The notes below the pieces were generated by a model that saw nothing but the letters and a program-made list of their open reading frames with translations, was not told the DNA's origin and made no database searches. From Pseudoalteromonas sp. T1lg23B (GTDB lineage: Bacteria > Pseudomonadota > Gammaproteobacteria > Enterobacterales > Alteromonadaceae): a stretch of 64,000 bases of DNA. Position 1 is the first letter of the stretch, and each line of letters opens with the position of its first letter. The position numbers and the translations under genes were made by a program. The stretch lies in the NCBI RefSeq assembly GCF_002964665.1, contig NZ_PQBZ01000034.1, positions 1,472,962 to 1,536,961 of the forward strand, written 5' to 3'. Positions 38,561 through 46,886 of this stretch are shown here, piece after piece.

Positions 38561-39556
38561 CTAAAATAATTCAATATCACCGGATGAGTGGTTACAACCT
38601 TTATCTTTTAAGCTCGAAAAAGCCGTTACTCTATTTCGCCCATCTTGCTTGGACTGATAAAGCGCTTGATCGGCCCTGTTCACTAACTCTGCGACTTGTC
38701 CGGCATCTTTTAATTCCACAAACCCCATACTAATTGTCACATTACCAACCTGAGGAAATCGTGTATCAGCAATAAGCGCGCGTACACTGTCGAGTTTTTG
38801 CATTGCTTCGCCTTCATGTCGACACGGAAAAACAATAGCAAACTCTTCCCCACCGTAACGAAAAACATAATCACCAACACGAAAGTTACTTTTCAACAGT
38901 TGCGCCACCAGCAATATCACTTCATCACCAATCACGTGACCATAATTGTCGTTAACATGCTTGAATAAATCGATGTCTGCGATAGCCATGTACCAGTTCT
39001 TTTGTTGCTCATTGCCACGAACCAACCAAGCCTCTTTGCCTGCCACAATGTCGATAATTTTCTCATCAAATGTTTGTCGATTTAACAATTGAGTGAGTGG
39101 GTCTACGCGCGCGTATTGTAGTGTTGCTAGTTGGTGCACATACACATTGAGGACATGATTAAGTACGGTATGCCCAGAAGAAGGAATTATTGATTGGTCG
39201 TGCACCGCTAAAAAGCCAAGCACCAGTCCCTGATAACGCACGGGTAGAATTTGTAGTTGCGCCAAACTGAGCAGCTGAACATCCTGATTTAATTTTTTCA
39301 ATCGCTCTAACAACGGTGGCACGTCAATCTCTTCCACCGCCATTTTGTATTGTTCATGCAACTCCCCCGTTGACGCAAAGGTCAAGCAAGGCGTTTGCCG
39401 CACAGACAGGCTTTTACTGAAGTAAAAAGCATATACGCAGGATTCACCAAGGAGTTGAGTTAATATTTTGGCTAAGCAGCTATCTAAAGTGTGTTCACTA
39501 TTTTGCGAAATGAGCCCAATAGTCCACTCATAACCACACGATGATATTTTTTCCAT
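38561..39556 (-). CDS. Diguanylate cyclase (GGDEF)
   Basis: The 331-residue cytoplasmic protein has an N-terminal GAF-like region (about 1-165) and a GGDEF domain with the active site RYGGEEFAIVF. The inhibitory I-site RVGD lies five residues upstream of GGEEF, so feedback inhibition by c-di-GMP is expected. It should make c-di-GMP from two GTP. The frame can start at a TTG eight codons earlier; the ATG at 39556 is preferred. An HD-GYP protein at 57256-58545 is the only other c-di-GMP protein in the window. Confidence 0.92.
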   Translation of the reverse strand: MEKISSCGYEWTIGLISQNSEHTLDSCLAKILTQLLGESCVYAFYFSKSLSVRQTPCLTFASTGELHEQYKMAVEEIDVPPLLERLKKLNQDVQLLSLAQLQILPVRYQGLVLGFLAVHDQSIIPSSGHTVLNHVLNVYVHQLATLQYARVDPLTQLLNRQTFDEKIIDIVAGKEAWLVRGNEQQKNWYMAIADIDLFKHVNDNYGHVIGDEVILLVAQLLKSNFRVGDYVFRYGGEEFAIVFPCRHEGEAMQKLDSVRALIADTRFPQVGNVTISMGFVELKDAGQVAELVNRADQALYQSKQDGRNRVTAFSSLKDKGCNHSSGDIELF

Positions 39557-39633
39557 CTGCAATCTTGTTGTTGTGCACAATAGCTTAAGCTTAGCGTAAG
39601 CTGCTAATTTTGCATGTGATTAACAACACACTT

Positions 39634-40734
39634 TTACAGTAAAACCATATCATCTCGATGGATCACAACACTTGATGCTTTGTAACCTAATGCCGAGGCG
39701 ATATCTAAGCTATGACAGCCTTTGATGGTATCGAGTTCTCGCTCCGAAAATCCACATAGCCCTTTAGCAATCGCTTGCCCTTGAGCATTCGTCACAGTAA
39801 TTAAATCGCCCCGCACAAAACACCCAGATACGCCTATCACTCCCTTGGCTAACAAACTTGCCCCTTGTTGTGCAATAGCAAGACAAGCGCCGTTATCAAC
39901 AATCACTGTCCCCGTAGATTTAGGCGCTGACAGTAACCATTTTTTGCGCCCCTCAACGGGGGCATCAAAGCGCATAAACGTGGTGCTGAGCGCTTCTTTA
40001 TTCATAATTTTCAGAATAATGTCTGCTTCACTGCCTTTGGCTATTACCGTCTCGATGCCCGCACGTTGCGCGATATCCGCGGCTTGAAGTTTCGTCGCCA
40101 TCCCGCCTGTACCAAGTGATGTGCCGCTATCGCCTGCTAGGGCTCTTAGCTCATCATCAATTTTATGTACCTGCGCAATCAACTCAGCCTGAGGGTTAGT
40201 GCGTGGATCTGCGGTAAACAAGCCGACCTGATCGGTCAGCAACACCAACTTGTTCGCATTGGCTAAAATAGCCACCATTGCAGATAGATTGTCGTTGTCA
40301 CCGACTTTAATTTCAGTAGTCGCAACAGCATCATTCTCATTGATGATTGGAATGACTTGATGTTTCAACAATTGCGTCAGCGTATCTCTAGCAGTTAAAT
40401 AACGCTCTCGATGCTCTACATCTGCGCGAGTCAACAACATTTGTGCCACAGGGATATCATAAAGCGCAAACAAGGTTTGCCATAAGTGGATTAGCTGGCC
40501 TTGACCAATAGCTGCCAGCATTTGTTTCTCAGAAATCGAATCGCCAACATTCTGAGCTAGTTGAGAACGACCTGCAGCAACCGCGCCACTTGATACCAGC
40601 ACGATTTGATGGCCTTGCAGCTTGAGTGCGGCACATTGTCGAACCAGTTCCACCATACGTGGTTTATTAAGGTGAATATCTCCTGCTGTAAGCACACTAG
40701 TTCCCAACTTTATGACAATTGTTTGCTGCCCCAT
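39634..40734 (-). CDS. proB: Glutamate 5-kinase
   Basis: The 366-residue enzyme phosphorylates glutamate in the first step of proline synthesis. The amino-acid kinase domain (about 1-255) has VIKLGTSVLT, LVSSGAVAAG and GTGGMATKLQAA; a PUA domain follows (about 275-355). The length matches E. coli ProB (367). It is a single gene here; proA is not adjacent. Feedback inhibition by proline is a family trait. Confidence 0.96.
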   Translation of the reverse strand: MGQQTIVIKLGTSVLTAGDIHLNKPRMVELVRQCAALKLQGHQIVLVSSGAVAAGRSQLAQNVGDSISEKQMLAAIGQGQLIHLWQTLFALYDIPVAQMLLTRADVEHRERYLTARDTLTQLLKHQVIPIINENDAVATTEIKVGDNDNLSAMVAILANANKLVLLTDQVGLFTADPRTNPQAELIAQVHKIDDELRALAGDSGTSLGTGGMATKLQAADIAQRAGIETVIAKGSEADIILKIMNKEALSTTFMRFDAPVEGRKKWLLSAPKSTGTVIVDNGACLAIAQQGASLLAKGVIGVSGCFVRGDLITVTNAQGQAIAKGLCGFSERELDTIKGCHSLDIASALGYKASSVVIHRDDMVLL

Positions 40735-40796
40735 AATCCCAGTCTCAGAAATAAAAAGTCAGTTATATCAGAGCGGCGTCAAGGCACAAGCAAATT

Positions 40797-40825
40797 TTGT
40801 TCATAACGACAGAAAGTGCTAAAAT
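40797..40825 (+). promoter_or_regulatory. Candidate promoter of the 71-residue membrane protein
   Basis: TTGTTC (40797-40802) is 17 bases from TAAAAT (40820-40825). It would give a leader of about 115 bases before the ATG at 40946, with a hairpin GGTTGA/TCAACC at about 40848-40870. Confidence 0.45.
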
Positions 40826-40945
40826 CGCGCGCCAAATGGCAGTTTCAGGTTGAGATATTTTTGTTCAACCATTGCGGTTAATCATGATCAACATCAACAA
40901 CGTAAATCGGCAGCACCGTCATAGTGGCTATTAGGAGAATGGATA

Positions 40946-41161
40946 ATGAAAACACACTCGAAACGAAAAGAACTCATCATGATGCCACTGTTACTGATCA
41001 CCATAGTGTTATGCATAGGTGGGCACTATATTTTGCAACCGAATTATCAAGACAGTTCTATCGCCGAATATGCACTGGCTGCTCTGCCATTTTTAATGTT
41101 TGCGGTGGTGCTTGTGGCCATTAAACTGGCGATTAAGGCCGACAAGCAAGAAGACGAATGA
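40946..41161 (+). CDS. Small two-helix membrane protein
   Basis: The 71-residue protein begins with a basic stretch and has two membrane segments (about 11-30 and 42-63) with a charged, Lys/Glu-rich tail. TAGGAG lies 8 bases before the ATG, a good ribosome site. I do not recognise the family. It is convergent with the DUF1543 gene, 3 bases between stops, and has a long leader. Confidence 0.7.
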   Translation: MKTHSKRKELIMMPLLLITIVLCIGGHYILQPNYQDSSIAEYALAALPFLMFAVVLVAIKLAIKADKQEDE

Positions 41162-41164
41162 TGA

Positions 41165-41665
41165 TTATAAGATGTGATAGCCAAACCAGTCTGGTTTAAT
41201 GGGCTGGCTCTTACCGCTCGGTGTGAGTGCAATAAAATACTGTTGGTCAATTAAGTCTATCGCGAAACAATCATCTACATCATGCAAGTTATCTTTATGT
41301 AGGTGGCTCATACCACCGAGTAACGTTGCTTTGGCCTTTTCTTTCGCTTCACCTTCGTTGTGCGCCACAAACAAAGCAAAGTCGTGCTGCTCCGCCAATG
41401 ATTCTGGCACATAGGCACCCATGTTAACAAAGTACAATTTTTGCTTATCTATTGGCTGCTCAGTTACGAGACTAACCTCATAACCATCAACATGATCGAT
41501 GACAGTATATGAGTCCATATGGACCGCAGCTTTATCTCCAACCCACTGCGCTTTTAATTTTTGATAACAATCTTCGATTTTCTCGCCAACCACAAAACGT
41601 ACATCGTGCATTTCTATATGGCATCCCGCAACGCGACCACCAAGGTACACCATAAACAACTTCAT
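41165..41665 (-). CDS. DUF1543 family protein
   Basis: The 166-residue protein starts MKLFMVYLGGRVAGCHIEMH, the DUF1543 signature, followed by DVRFVVGE. The domain is repeated in weaker form in the second half (FVAHNEGEAKEKA). No activity is known. It stands alone, divergent from the amidohydrolase. Confidence 0.85.
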   Translation of the reverse strand: MKLFMVYLGGRVAGCHIEMHDVRFVVGEKIEDCYQKLKAQWVGDKAAVHMDSYTVIDHVDGYEVSLVTEQPIDKQKLYFVNMGAYVPESLAEQHDFALFVAHNEGEAKEKAKATLLGGMSHLHKDNLHDVDDCFAIDLIDQQYFIALTPSGKSQPIKPDWFGYHIL

Positions 41666-41773
41666 TTTAGTCCCTTATTAATACACAAAAACCAATAATA
41701 TCATTATTTTGAGTCAAAGCTAAAACTAGGCTAAGGTGAGTTACAAAAATAGCAATCAACATGGACTAACCAT

Positions 41774-43414
41774 ATGAAACTTATAGCAAGCTTGTGTGTT
41801 CTGCTTTGTAGCCTCATGGTACAAGCCAAAACAACAATGATCCACAATATCCACGGTTATACGCCCACCAAACAAGGGGCGATAGAGTCATTTTCGGTAT
41901 TGGTGTTTAAAGACGGAAAAGTCATAAAAACAGGAGATGACAAGACGCTTAAGCAGTTTCCAAATGCTGTTCGAATTGACGGTAAAGGAAAGACACTGCT
42001 ACCGGGGCTCATAGATGCACACGGCCATATTATCGGTCTTGGTAATAACCTGATGCGACTTGATGTGCGAGGCAGCAAATCTATCTCTGAGGTAGGTGAA
42101 CGACTCAGTGAGTACGCAAAACAAGCACCCAAAGGTTGGATCCTTGGTAGAGGTTGGGATCAAACACTGTGGCCAGAGAAAGAGTTTCCAACCGCAGCAG
42201 ATCTAGACCGCTATGTAAAAGACCGCCCCGTAGTGCTCACTCGCGTTGATGGCCATGCCATCTGGGCAAATAGTAAAGCAATGCAGCTTGCGGGGATCAA
42301 TGCACAAAGCCAAACACCCGCCGGTGGGGAGATTTTACGACTGACTAATAACCAGCCTAGCGGTGTATTTATCGACAAAGCAGAGCAGTTGATCAATACA
42401 CATATTCCACCATTAAGTGGAGAACAAAGGCAGCTTGCACTGAACAAAGCCGGTGAACATTTGCTGAGTCTCGGGATCACCTCGGCACATGATGCCGGAA
42501 TAGAGTATGGTACTTGGCAGCTTTATCAACAGCGTGCCCAGCAGCACACGCTTCCCATTCGTATCTATGCCATGTTAAGTGCCGCTGATCAGCACTTATC
42601 ACGTATGTTAGAGCAAGGCGTCATTAAAGATAAAGACGACTTTTTGTCTATTCGCAGTGTGAAAATATACGCCGATGGCGCGTTAGGCAGCCGAGGCGCA
42701 GCACTACTTGATGACTACCATGATAGAGCCGGATATCAAGGCCTAATGCTGGAAACTCAACAGCAACTTGAAAGCTTACTTAAGCAAAGTTTCTCTAGTG
42801 GCTACAGTGCACACACCCATGCCATTGGCGACCGTGCCAACCGCATCGTGTTGGATAGTTATGAGAAAATATTCAAACAGGTTGGCGGTAAATTGTTGCG
42901 TAATCGCATCGAACACGCTCAGATTGTTCACCCTGACGACATTCCTCGTTTTAAAAGTCTCGCCATTATTCCTTCAATGCAGCCTATTCACGCCACCTCC
43001 GATATGCATATGGCTGAGCAACGTTTGGATAAACAGCAATTGCGCGGTGCTTATGCGTGGCAAACATTTATAAAGCAAGGCAGTAAAATAGCTGCAGGGT
43101 CAGATTTTCCGGTCGAACTTGCCAATCCATTTCATGGCCTTCATGCGGCAATCACGCGCATGTCTCGCAATGATCAACCCGAAGGTGGATGGCGTGCTCA
43201 AGAGCGGCTAAATAGAGAGCAGGCACTGCGGGCCTTCACACTTGATGCGGCTTACTCAGCATTTCAAGAACATAAACTGGGGAGCTTAGAGCACGGTAAG
43301 TGGGCAGATTTTATCATACTTGATCAAGATTATTTTCAAGTACCTGTATCACAAATAGACGATATTAAGGTTCAGCAGACTTGGCTTGCTGGTAATCTAG
43401 TCTACCAAAACTAA
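41774..43414 (+). CDS. Exported amidohydrolase (YtcJ/Amidohydro_3 type)
   Basis: The 546-residue protein has a Sec signal (MKLIASLCVLLCSLMVQA) and an amidohydrolase barrel. Metal-binding residues appear in LIDAHGHI, YADGALGSRGA, SAHTHAIGDRAN, NRIEHAQIV and AAGSDFPVE. This subgroup hydrolyses a range of C-N bonds, and the substrate cannot be read. The periplasmic location is inferred from the signal. A single gene with a shared terminator. Confidence 0.9.
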   Translation: MKLIASLCVLLCSLMVQAKTTMIHNIHGYTPTKQGAIESFSVLVFKDGKVIKTGDDKTLKQFPNAVRIDGKGKTLLPGLIDAHGHIIGLGNNLMRLDVRGSKSISEVGERLSEYAKQAPKGWILGRGWDQTLWPEKEFPTAADLDRYVKDRPVVLTRVDGHAIWANSKAMQLAGINAQSQTPAGGEILRLTNNQPSGVFIDKAEQLINTHIPPLSGEQRQLALNKAGEHLLSLGITSAHDAGIEYGTWQLYQQRAQQHTLPIRIYAMLSAADQHLSRMLEQGVIKDKDDFLSIRSVKIYADGALGSRGAALLDDYHDRAGYQGLMLETQQQLESLLKQSFSSGYSAHTHAIGDRANRIVLDSYEKIFKQVGGKLLRNRIEHAQIVHPDDIPRFKSLAIIPSMQPIHATSDMHMAEQRLDKQQLRGAYAWQTFIKQGSKIAAGSDFPVELANPFHGLHAAITRMSRNDQPEGGWRAQERLNREQALRAFTLDAAYSAFQEHKLGSLEHGKWADFIILDQDYFQVPVSQIDDIKVQQTWLAGNLVYQN

Positions 43415-43425
43415 GCAAAAACATG

Positions 43426-43449
43426 GCATCGGGCTAACGCGCCCGATGC
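43426..43449. terminator. Bidirectional hairpin between convergent genes
   Basis: GCATCGGGC (43426-43434) and GCCCGATGC (43441-43449) pair perfectly with a 6-base loop. The stem lies between the amidohydrolase stop and the YgjV-like gene and overlaps the 3' end of the latter. There is no long T run. Confidence 0.55.
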
Positions 43450-43649
43450 AACTTATACAAGTGATATAGATTTACCAAAGCGAGTAGACCATTTGTAAAC
43501 GCAACGGGCCATGCCTCAATCATCACACCATAAATGGTAAAACACACGCAGCCGGTTAGGTTGAACCAACGTAGTTTAACCACGTTACTCATCATCAACG
43601 AGATAACCAAAAAAACCGAAGCAATATAGCCTAAATATTCCCAAGTCAT
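43434..43649 (-). CDS. Small YgjV-like inner membrane protein
   Basis: The 71-residue protein has three hydrophobic segments and looks like a short version of the YgjV family (MTWEYLGYIASVFLVISLMM, then LRWFNLTGCVCFTIYG). Function is unknown. It lies downstream of the candidate small RNA on the same strand, but that RNA appears to end before it. Confidence 0.7.
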   Translation of the reverse strand: MTWEYLGYIASVFLVISLMMSNVVKLRWFNLTGCVCFTIYGVMIEAWPVAFTNGLLALVNLYHLYKLHRAR

Positions 43650-43721
43650 TTGTTCTCTCCGGTCAGTTGAGTTAGCATAGTGGGTCGCGTAGTAACAATG
43701 TGTGTAAGATTAAGCCTAGAA

Positions 43722-43823
43722 GAAAAAAGCTAACCCACAAACCCCTTGAATTAGTACCCTAGTAAGCTCTAACACGGGATGGGGGCTAAACGAGGAAAAC
43801 CTCAATAGCAAGTGTGAGTTAGC
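43722..43823 (-). ncRNA. Candidate small RNA, three-way junction with U6 tail
   Basis: On the minus strand, bases 43823-43813 pair with 43739-43729 in an 11-base closing stem, entirely Watson-Crick apart from one G-U. Inside, a two-part stem (CCCC 742-745 with GGGG 781-784, and CCC 757-759 with GGG 776-778; add 43000) and a hairpin (GCTA 785-788 with TAGC 806-809, GAGG 792-795 with CCTC 800-803) stack side by side. TTTTTTCTTC follows directly. Upstream are TTGAAT (43852-43857) and TATTGC (43830-43835), 16 bases apart, which would start transcription at 43823. The plus strand would have a C-A mismatch in the closing stem, which favours the minus strand. I match it to no known RNA. Confidence 0.5.
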
Positions 43824-43869
43824 GTAAAAGCAATATCTTCATGCTATCTTTATTCAATATTAATAAATA

Positions 43870-43881
43870 GGACAAATGTCC
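43870..43881. promoter_or_regulatory. Palindrome between the small-RNA candidate and the Crp/Fnr-type gene
   Basis: GGACA and TGTCC are perfect inverted arms with an AA spacer, ending 14 bases before the regulator's ATG. Its centre is about 52 bases upstream of the small RNA's predicted start. It could be a regulator-binding site for either gene; it is not a Crp or Fnr consensus. Confidence 0.35.
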
Positions 43882-43895
43882 GAAGAGCCATCTAG

Positions 43896-44552
43896 ATGTT
43901 TCAATATCATTTTTCAACGAACTTAGTGGAACAATTGCTTAGCTTTGCGGGCAACGCTTTTGTACACAATAAAAAAGACGTATTAATCCATCAAGACGAA
44001 CCTTTAACTAAGCTCATTCTAGTTAGAAGTGGCACCGTATCATTTAGTTATGATGTGGGAAATGGTCGTCGGTTGCTATTGGGGCAGCTAGATTGTAATA
44101 ATACGTTGATCGGTGAAATTGAAGCGCTAAACAACCAGCCTTGTATCTATACGGTCACGTGTTTGAGCGATGTGCAATATAATCTTATTGAACTTAAACA
44201 TTGGCGCCAACTGTTACTTGATAAACCCGAATTAAGTTTATATACCGCACAAACCATTGCAGCTAAATTTGCTGAGAACCAAAAAATCAATCTCGACAAA
44301 TTACTGCTTCCGCTTAGCTACAACATTGCTAAAGACTGTTTATTACGCGCAGAAAATAACAACCCGACATTACTTCGTGCATATCCAACGGTCAATGCTG
44401 AAGCGGAACGTTTTGCTACCACGGAGCGGGCCTATCGACGAGTGGTGACTGAATTAGTAGATAAAGGGCTAATAGTTCGAAGCAGTGAAGGCCTAAAGCC
44501 CGTAGACTTGGATGCGTTGGAAGAGTTTGTGGATAGCTTTGCACAAATTTAA
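43896..44552 (+). CDS. Crp/Fnr-family transcriptional regulator (YeiL-like)
   Basis: The 218-residue protein has a cyclic-nucleotide-binding-type beta roll at about 12-115 (LILVRSGTVSFSYDV, GQLDCNNTLIGEIEAL) and a C-terminal winged helix (about 145-205, FATTERAYRRVVTELVDKGL). The cAMP-contact residues of Crp are not evident, and I see no N-terminal cysteine cluster for an iron-sulfur centre, so the signal is unknown. It resembles YeiL. The divergent small-RNA candidate lies directly upstream. Confidence 0.88.
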   Translation: MFQYHFSTNLVEQLLSFAGNAFVHNKKDVLIHQDEPLTKLILVRSGTVSFSYDVGNGRRLLLGQLDCNNTLIGEIEALNNQPCIYTVTCLSDVQYNLIELKHWRQLLLDKPELSLYTAQTIAAKFAENQKINLDKLLLPLSYNIAKDCLLRAENNNPTLLRAYPTVNAEAERFATTERAYRRVVTELVDKGLIVRSSEGLKPVDLDALEEFVDSFAQI

Positions 44553-44565
44553 GGGGCTACCCAGT

Positions 44566-44589
44566 GGCTGGCCTTTTAGACCAGCCTTT
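44566..44589 (+). terminator. Weak terminator after the Crp/Fnr-type gene
   Basis: GGCTGG (44566-44571) and CCAGCC (44581-44586) pair across a 9-base loop, followed by TTTC. It lies between convergent genes. Confidence 0.5.
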
Positions 44590-44596
44590 CTCAAGC

Positions 44597-45157
44597 TTAT
44601 TTAAACAAATCTTGAATTTTGCTTAAGTCTGACTTGCCTGCAATGATCTCATCAGGTGTCAGACCAGAGAGCTCGTGTGGAAACACCAACCACTCATCCG
44701 ACTCATGGATAAAGTAATCTGGTTTCATTGGTACCTTAGTGTTTTTTGGCTTGTAGTATGGACAAGCAACGCGAATATCTTTTGGTAAATTAAGACGCAT
44801 CAACTCCGCCAGCTTTTCTTTTAGCGCGTAGATGCTGCGGCCAGAGTCAAAAACATCATCCACAATCAACAAGGAATCACCCGCATTGGCGTTTTCAATG
44901 ATGTAATGCAGTCCATGTACCTTGATTTCTTTCGACTGTTTGCCAATACCATAGTAAGACGAGGTACGTACCGCAATATGATCGGTTTCTATGCCTTTGT
45001 AATCGTAATACTCTTGTACCGCTATGCCAATGGGGGCACCACCACGCCAAATACCAATAATAAAATCAGGACGAAAACCATCTTCATAGACTTGCGCTGC
45101 AACGCGAAATGAATCTTCCAGTAGTTGCTGTGCGGTGATGTAGCACTTATCTGACAT
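44597..45157 (-). CDS. Purine phosphoribosyltransferase (hypoxanthine type)
   Basis: The 186-residue type I phosphoribosyltransferase has the PRPP motif SLLIVDDVFDSGRSI and the N-terminal loop IIGIWRGGAPIG. It probably salvages a purine base; hypoxanthine or xanthine is likely but the specificity loop does not settle it. It is a single gene. Confidence 0.85.
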   Translation of the reverse strand: MSDKCYITAQQLLEDSFRVAAQVYEDGFRPDFIIGIWRGGAPIGIAVQEYYDYKGIETDHIAVRTSSYYGIGKQSKEIKVHGLHYIIENANAGDSLLIVDDVFDSGRSIYALKEKLAELMRLNLPKDIRVACPYYKPKNTKVPMKPDYFIHESDEWLVFPHELSGLTPDEIIAGKSDLSKIQDLFK

Positions 45158-45459
45158 ACAAAAAACCCCGTGAGAACCGAATAAAAATCGTGTGTTATCT
45201 GCTGTTAGTGATTCAACCGAAAGTAAAATTAACTAACGCAGCTTAAGTAATAACCGCATATTTTAGCGCAGTTAAATAGAAAATGCTTGCGCTGATGTGT
45301 GAGCAAATAAAAAGATCTATTTAGCTTTATTCCTAGCCTTAGTAAAGTATAAAGATTGCTCTGTGAGTTAAACAAAGTGTTTGAGTACAAACATATGACT
45401 GTAATCAGCGTGACACAGCAGCATTTTCTGATTATTTTATTGTTATTTAAGGAACTAAT
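45158..45459. other. Intergenic region, no feature recognised
   Basis: The 302 bases between two divergent genes must hold both promoters. I see AT-rich promoter-like sequence but no gene, RNA or strong repeat. TTAAGGAAC just before 45460 is the ribosome site of the downstream gene. Confidence 0.4.
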
Positions 45460-45819
45460 ATGGCTGAATTAAAGGATAGGATCGTACATGAAGAAGAATT
45501 GATCCATAGACGGCTTGGTTGGATGCTTGCTTTCCAAGGCTTTTTATTTGCTTCTTATTCTAAAGTGTTTGCTGGAAGTTTAGCTTTGGACGCTAAGCTT
45601 GCAATGGTCTTGCCTGCTGTCGGCCTTGCAAGTGCTCTGCTGACTTTATCAGGCGTCTCAGCCGCATATCTGAGCATTGGTATTGAACGTAAAAAGCAGC
45701 AACCTCAGCAAGTAATCGATTTTGGAGCCAGTGGCTGGGCTAAGTATTTAGGTAGACTCAATGCGTTTGGTTTACCTATCATTCTATCAATCGCTTGGCT
45801 CTATTTGCTGTGCAGCTAA
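45460..45819 (+). CDS. Small membrane protein, possibly RipA-like
   Basis: The 119-residue protein has an amphipathic N-terminus, a hydrophobic segment (about 20-40) with RLGWMLAFQGFLFASYS, a second (about 48-70) and a third at the C-terminus (about 100-118). The EELIHRRLGWMLxxQGFLF pattern recalls small proteins annotated as RipA-type octameric membrane proteins; this is recollection, not a measured similarity. No operon partner is present. Confidence 0.7.
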   Translation: MAELKDRIVHEEELIHRRLGWMLAFQGFLFASYSKVFAGSLALDAKLAMVLPAVGLASALLTLSGVSAAYLSIGIERKKQQPQQVIDFGASGWAKYLGRLNAFGLPIILSIAWLYLLCS

Positions 45820-45828
45820 CCCTCATCC

Positions 45829-46521
45829 TTAATGTGGAGCGAATTCACTTTGTTCCACTTCCTTTACTAGAAAGTGCTGTTTGTAGTGGCCCATCATCGC
45901 CTGCAATGCATGAAACCGCTCATCAATGTATGTAACCGGCGTGTATCTGCCACCATCTCTGAGTGAGGAGTTGTTTTGCTCAGCTCGCTGCTTTGCCAAC
46001 GCCAAGGGACATTGAATATAGTTAATAACCAATTTATATCCATATTCCTTCTCAATAACCTCGTAAAGTGCTAAGTGTTGCTTTGGTGTTGAACTATGTT
46101 CAAAAACAATATGACAACCTAAATCTACGGCTCTTTGTAGTAATTCATAGCCAATGATCCTTGCCACCAGTTCACACTTGTTGAAGGCCAGCTTACTATC
46201 TAGTTCCATCAGCCGCTGGTAAAAAGAGAGTTCTTTCATTAGGGCATCAAACGAGATAAACAAGTAGCCCTCAAACTCACGTTTTTTGCTTTTAATAAAC
46301 GAACTTTTTCCTGAAAAAGGAATGCCAGACACAACCTCGAATACAGGCGATATTTGTCTACTTTGGTTAGCTAGCTTTGCCGTAATGAGCGTCTCAAACT
46401 CCGCTTGAGCTTGTGCATGTGACCAGTCTAATTCGTCAATAGCAAGGTGTGTAAATACCTTCGCCATCTCGTTATATTGATAGCCAGTGACACTATAAAC
46501 AACATCGTTGATCTCAAGCAT
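45829..46521 (-). CDS. P-loop kinase of the zeta-toxin/polynucleotide-kinase type
   Basis: The 230-residue protein has a Walker A motif GIPFSGKSSFI at about 65-75, a Walker B-like stretch FEHSSTPK, and LAKQRAEQNNSSLRDGGRYTP, which is typical of zeta-toxin-like or small-molecule kinases. No antitoxin gene lies beside it, so a toxin-antitoxin role is unlikely. Its substrate is unknown. Confidence 0.75.
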   Translation of the reverse strand: MLEINDVVYSVTGYQYNEMAKVFTHLAIDELDWSHAQAQAEFETLITAKLANQSRQISPVFEVVSGIPFSGKSSFIKSKKREFEGYLFISFDALMKELSFYQRLMELDSKLAFNKCELVARIIGYELLQRAVDLGCHIVFEHSSTPKQHLALYEVIEKEYGYKLVINYIQCPLALAKQRAEQNNSSLRDGGRYTPVTYIDERFHALQAMMGHYKQHFLVKEVEQSEFAPH

Positions 46522-46641
46522 TTTATGCCTCTATCCTTTAATTACTGTTTGCCAATGTAGCACAAACAATATGGTTGAAACAGCACGGTGCTAGAACTAG
46601 CGAGCAATATTGCCCCAAGCGTCACTCTAAATTTCAGGCAT

Positions 46642-46670
46642 AAAAAAACCCCAACCAAACGGCTGGGGTT
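46642..46670 (-). terminator. Rho-independent terminator of tRNA-Leu
   Basis: On the minus strand AACCCCAGCC pairs with GGTTGGGGTT around a GTTT loop (one G-U), followed by a run of T. It ends 8 bases after the mature 3' end. Confidence 0.85.
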
Positions 46671-46678
46671 ATAAAAAG

Positions 46679-46763
46679 TGGTACCAGTGGGCGGACTTGA
46701 ACCGCCACGCCCGAAGGCAACGGATTTTGAATCCGTCATGTCTACCAATTCCATCACACTGGC
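46679..46763 (-). tRNA. tRNA-Leu (anticodon CAA)
   Basis: The minus strand folds as an 85-base class II tRNA with the long variable arm of leucine tRNAs. The acceptor stem GCCAGTG pairs with CACTGGT (one G-U), the anticodon stem is ACGGA/TCCGT with loop TTCAAAA giving CAA, the T arm contains GGTTCAAGTCC, and CCA is encoded. Confidence 0.95.
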
Positions 46764-46858
46764 ATAATTTTTCTTTCATCTTCTAAAACAAGAGAAAATA
46801 AAGAAAAACCACTTTGAGCTTAGGCTTTGTTTATATTGCCCTCGTCTCTATGCATTGC

Positions 46859-46886
46859 ATTATACAAACATCGCTTAACTCGGCAA
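46859..46886 (-). promoter_or_regulatory. Promoter of tRNA-Leu
   Basis: A perfect TATAAT (46859-46864) lies 16 bases from TTGCCG (46881-46886) on the minus strand, about 90 bases upstream of the tRNA. That leaves a 5' leader to be removed by RNase P. Confidence 0.6.

Noticed and set aside
43722..43823. Riboswitch on the plus strand ahead of the Crp/Fnr-type gene
   Set aside because: The closing stem has a C-A mismatch on that strand, no known riboswitch core fits (fluoride, c-di-GMP, guanidine, cobalamin checked by eye), and the U tail belongs to the minus strand.
45829..46521. Zeta-type toxin of a toxin-antitoxin pair
   Set aside because: No small antitoxin gene is adjacent on either side; a housekeeping or unknown kinase is more likely.
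46542..46757. Open frame of 71 codons on the minus strand
   Set aside because: It reads straight through tRNA-Leu(CAA) and its terminator; there is no protein evidence.
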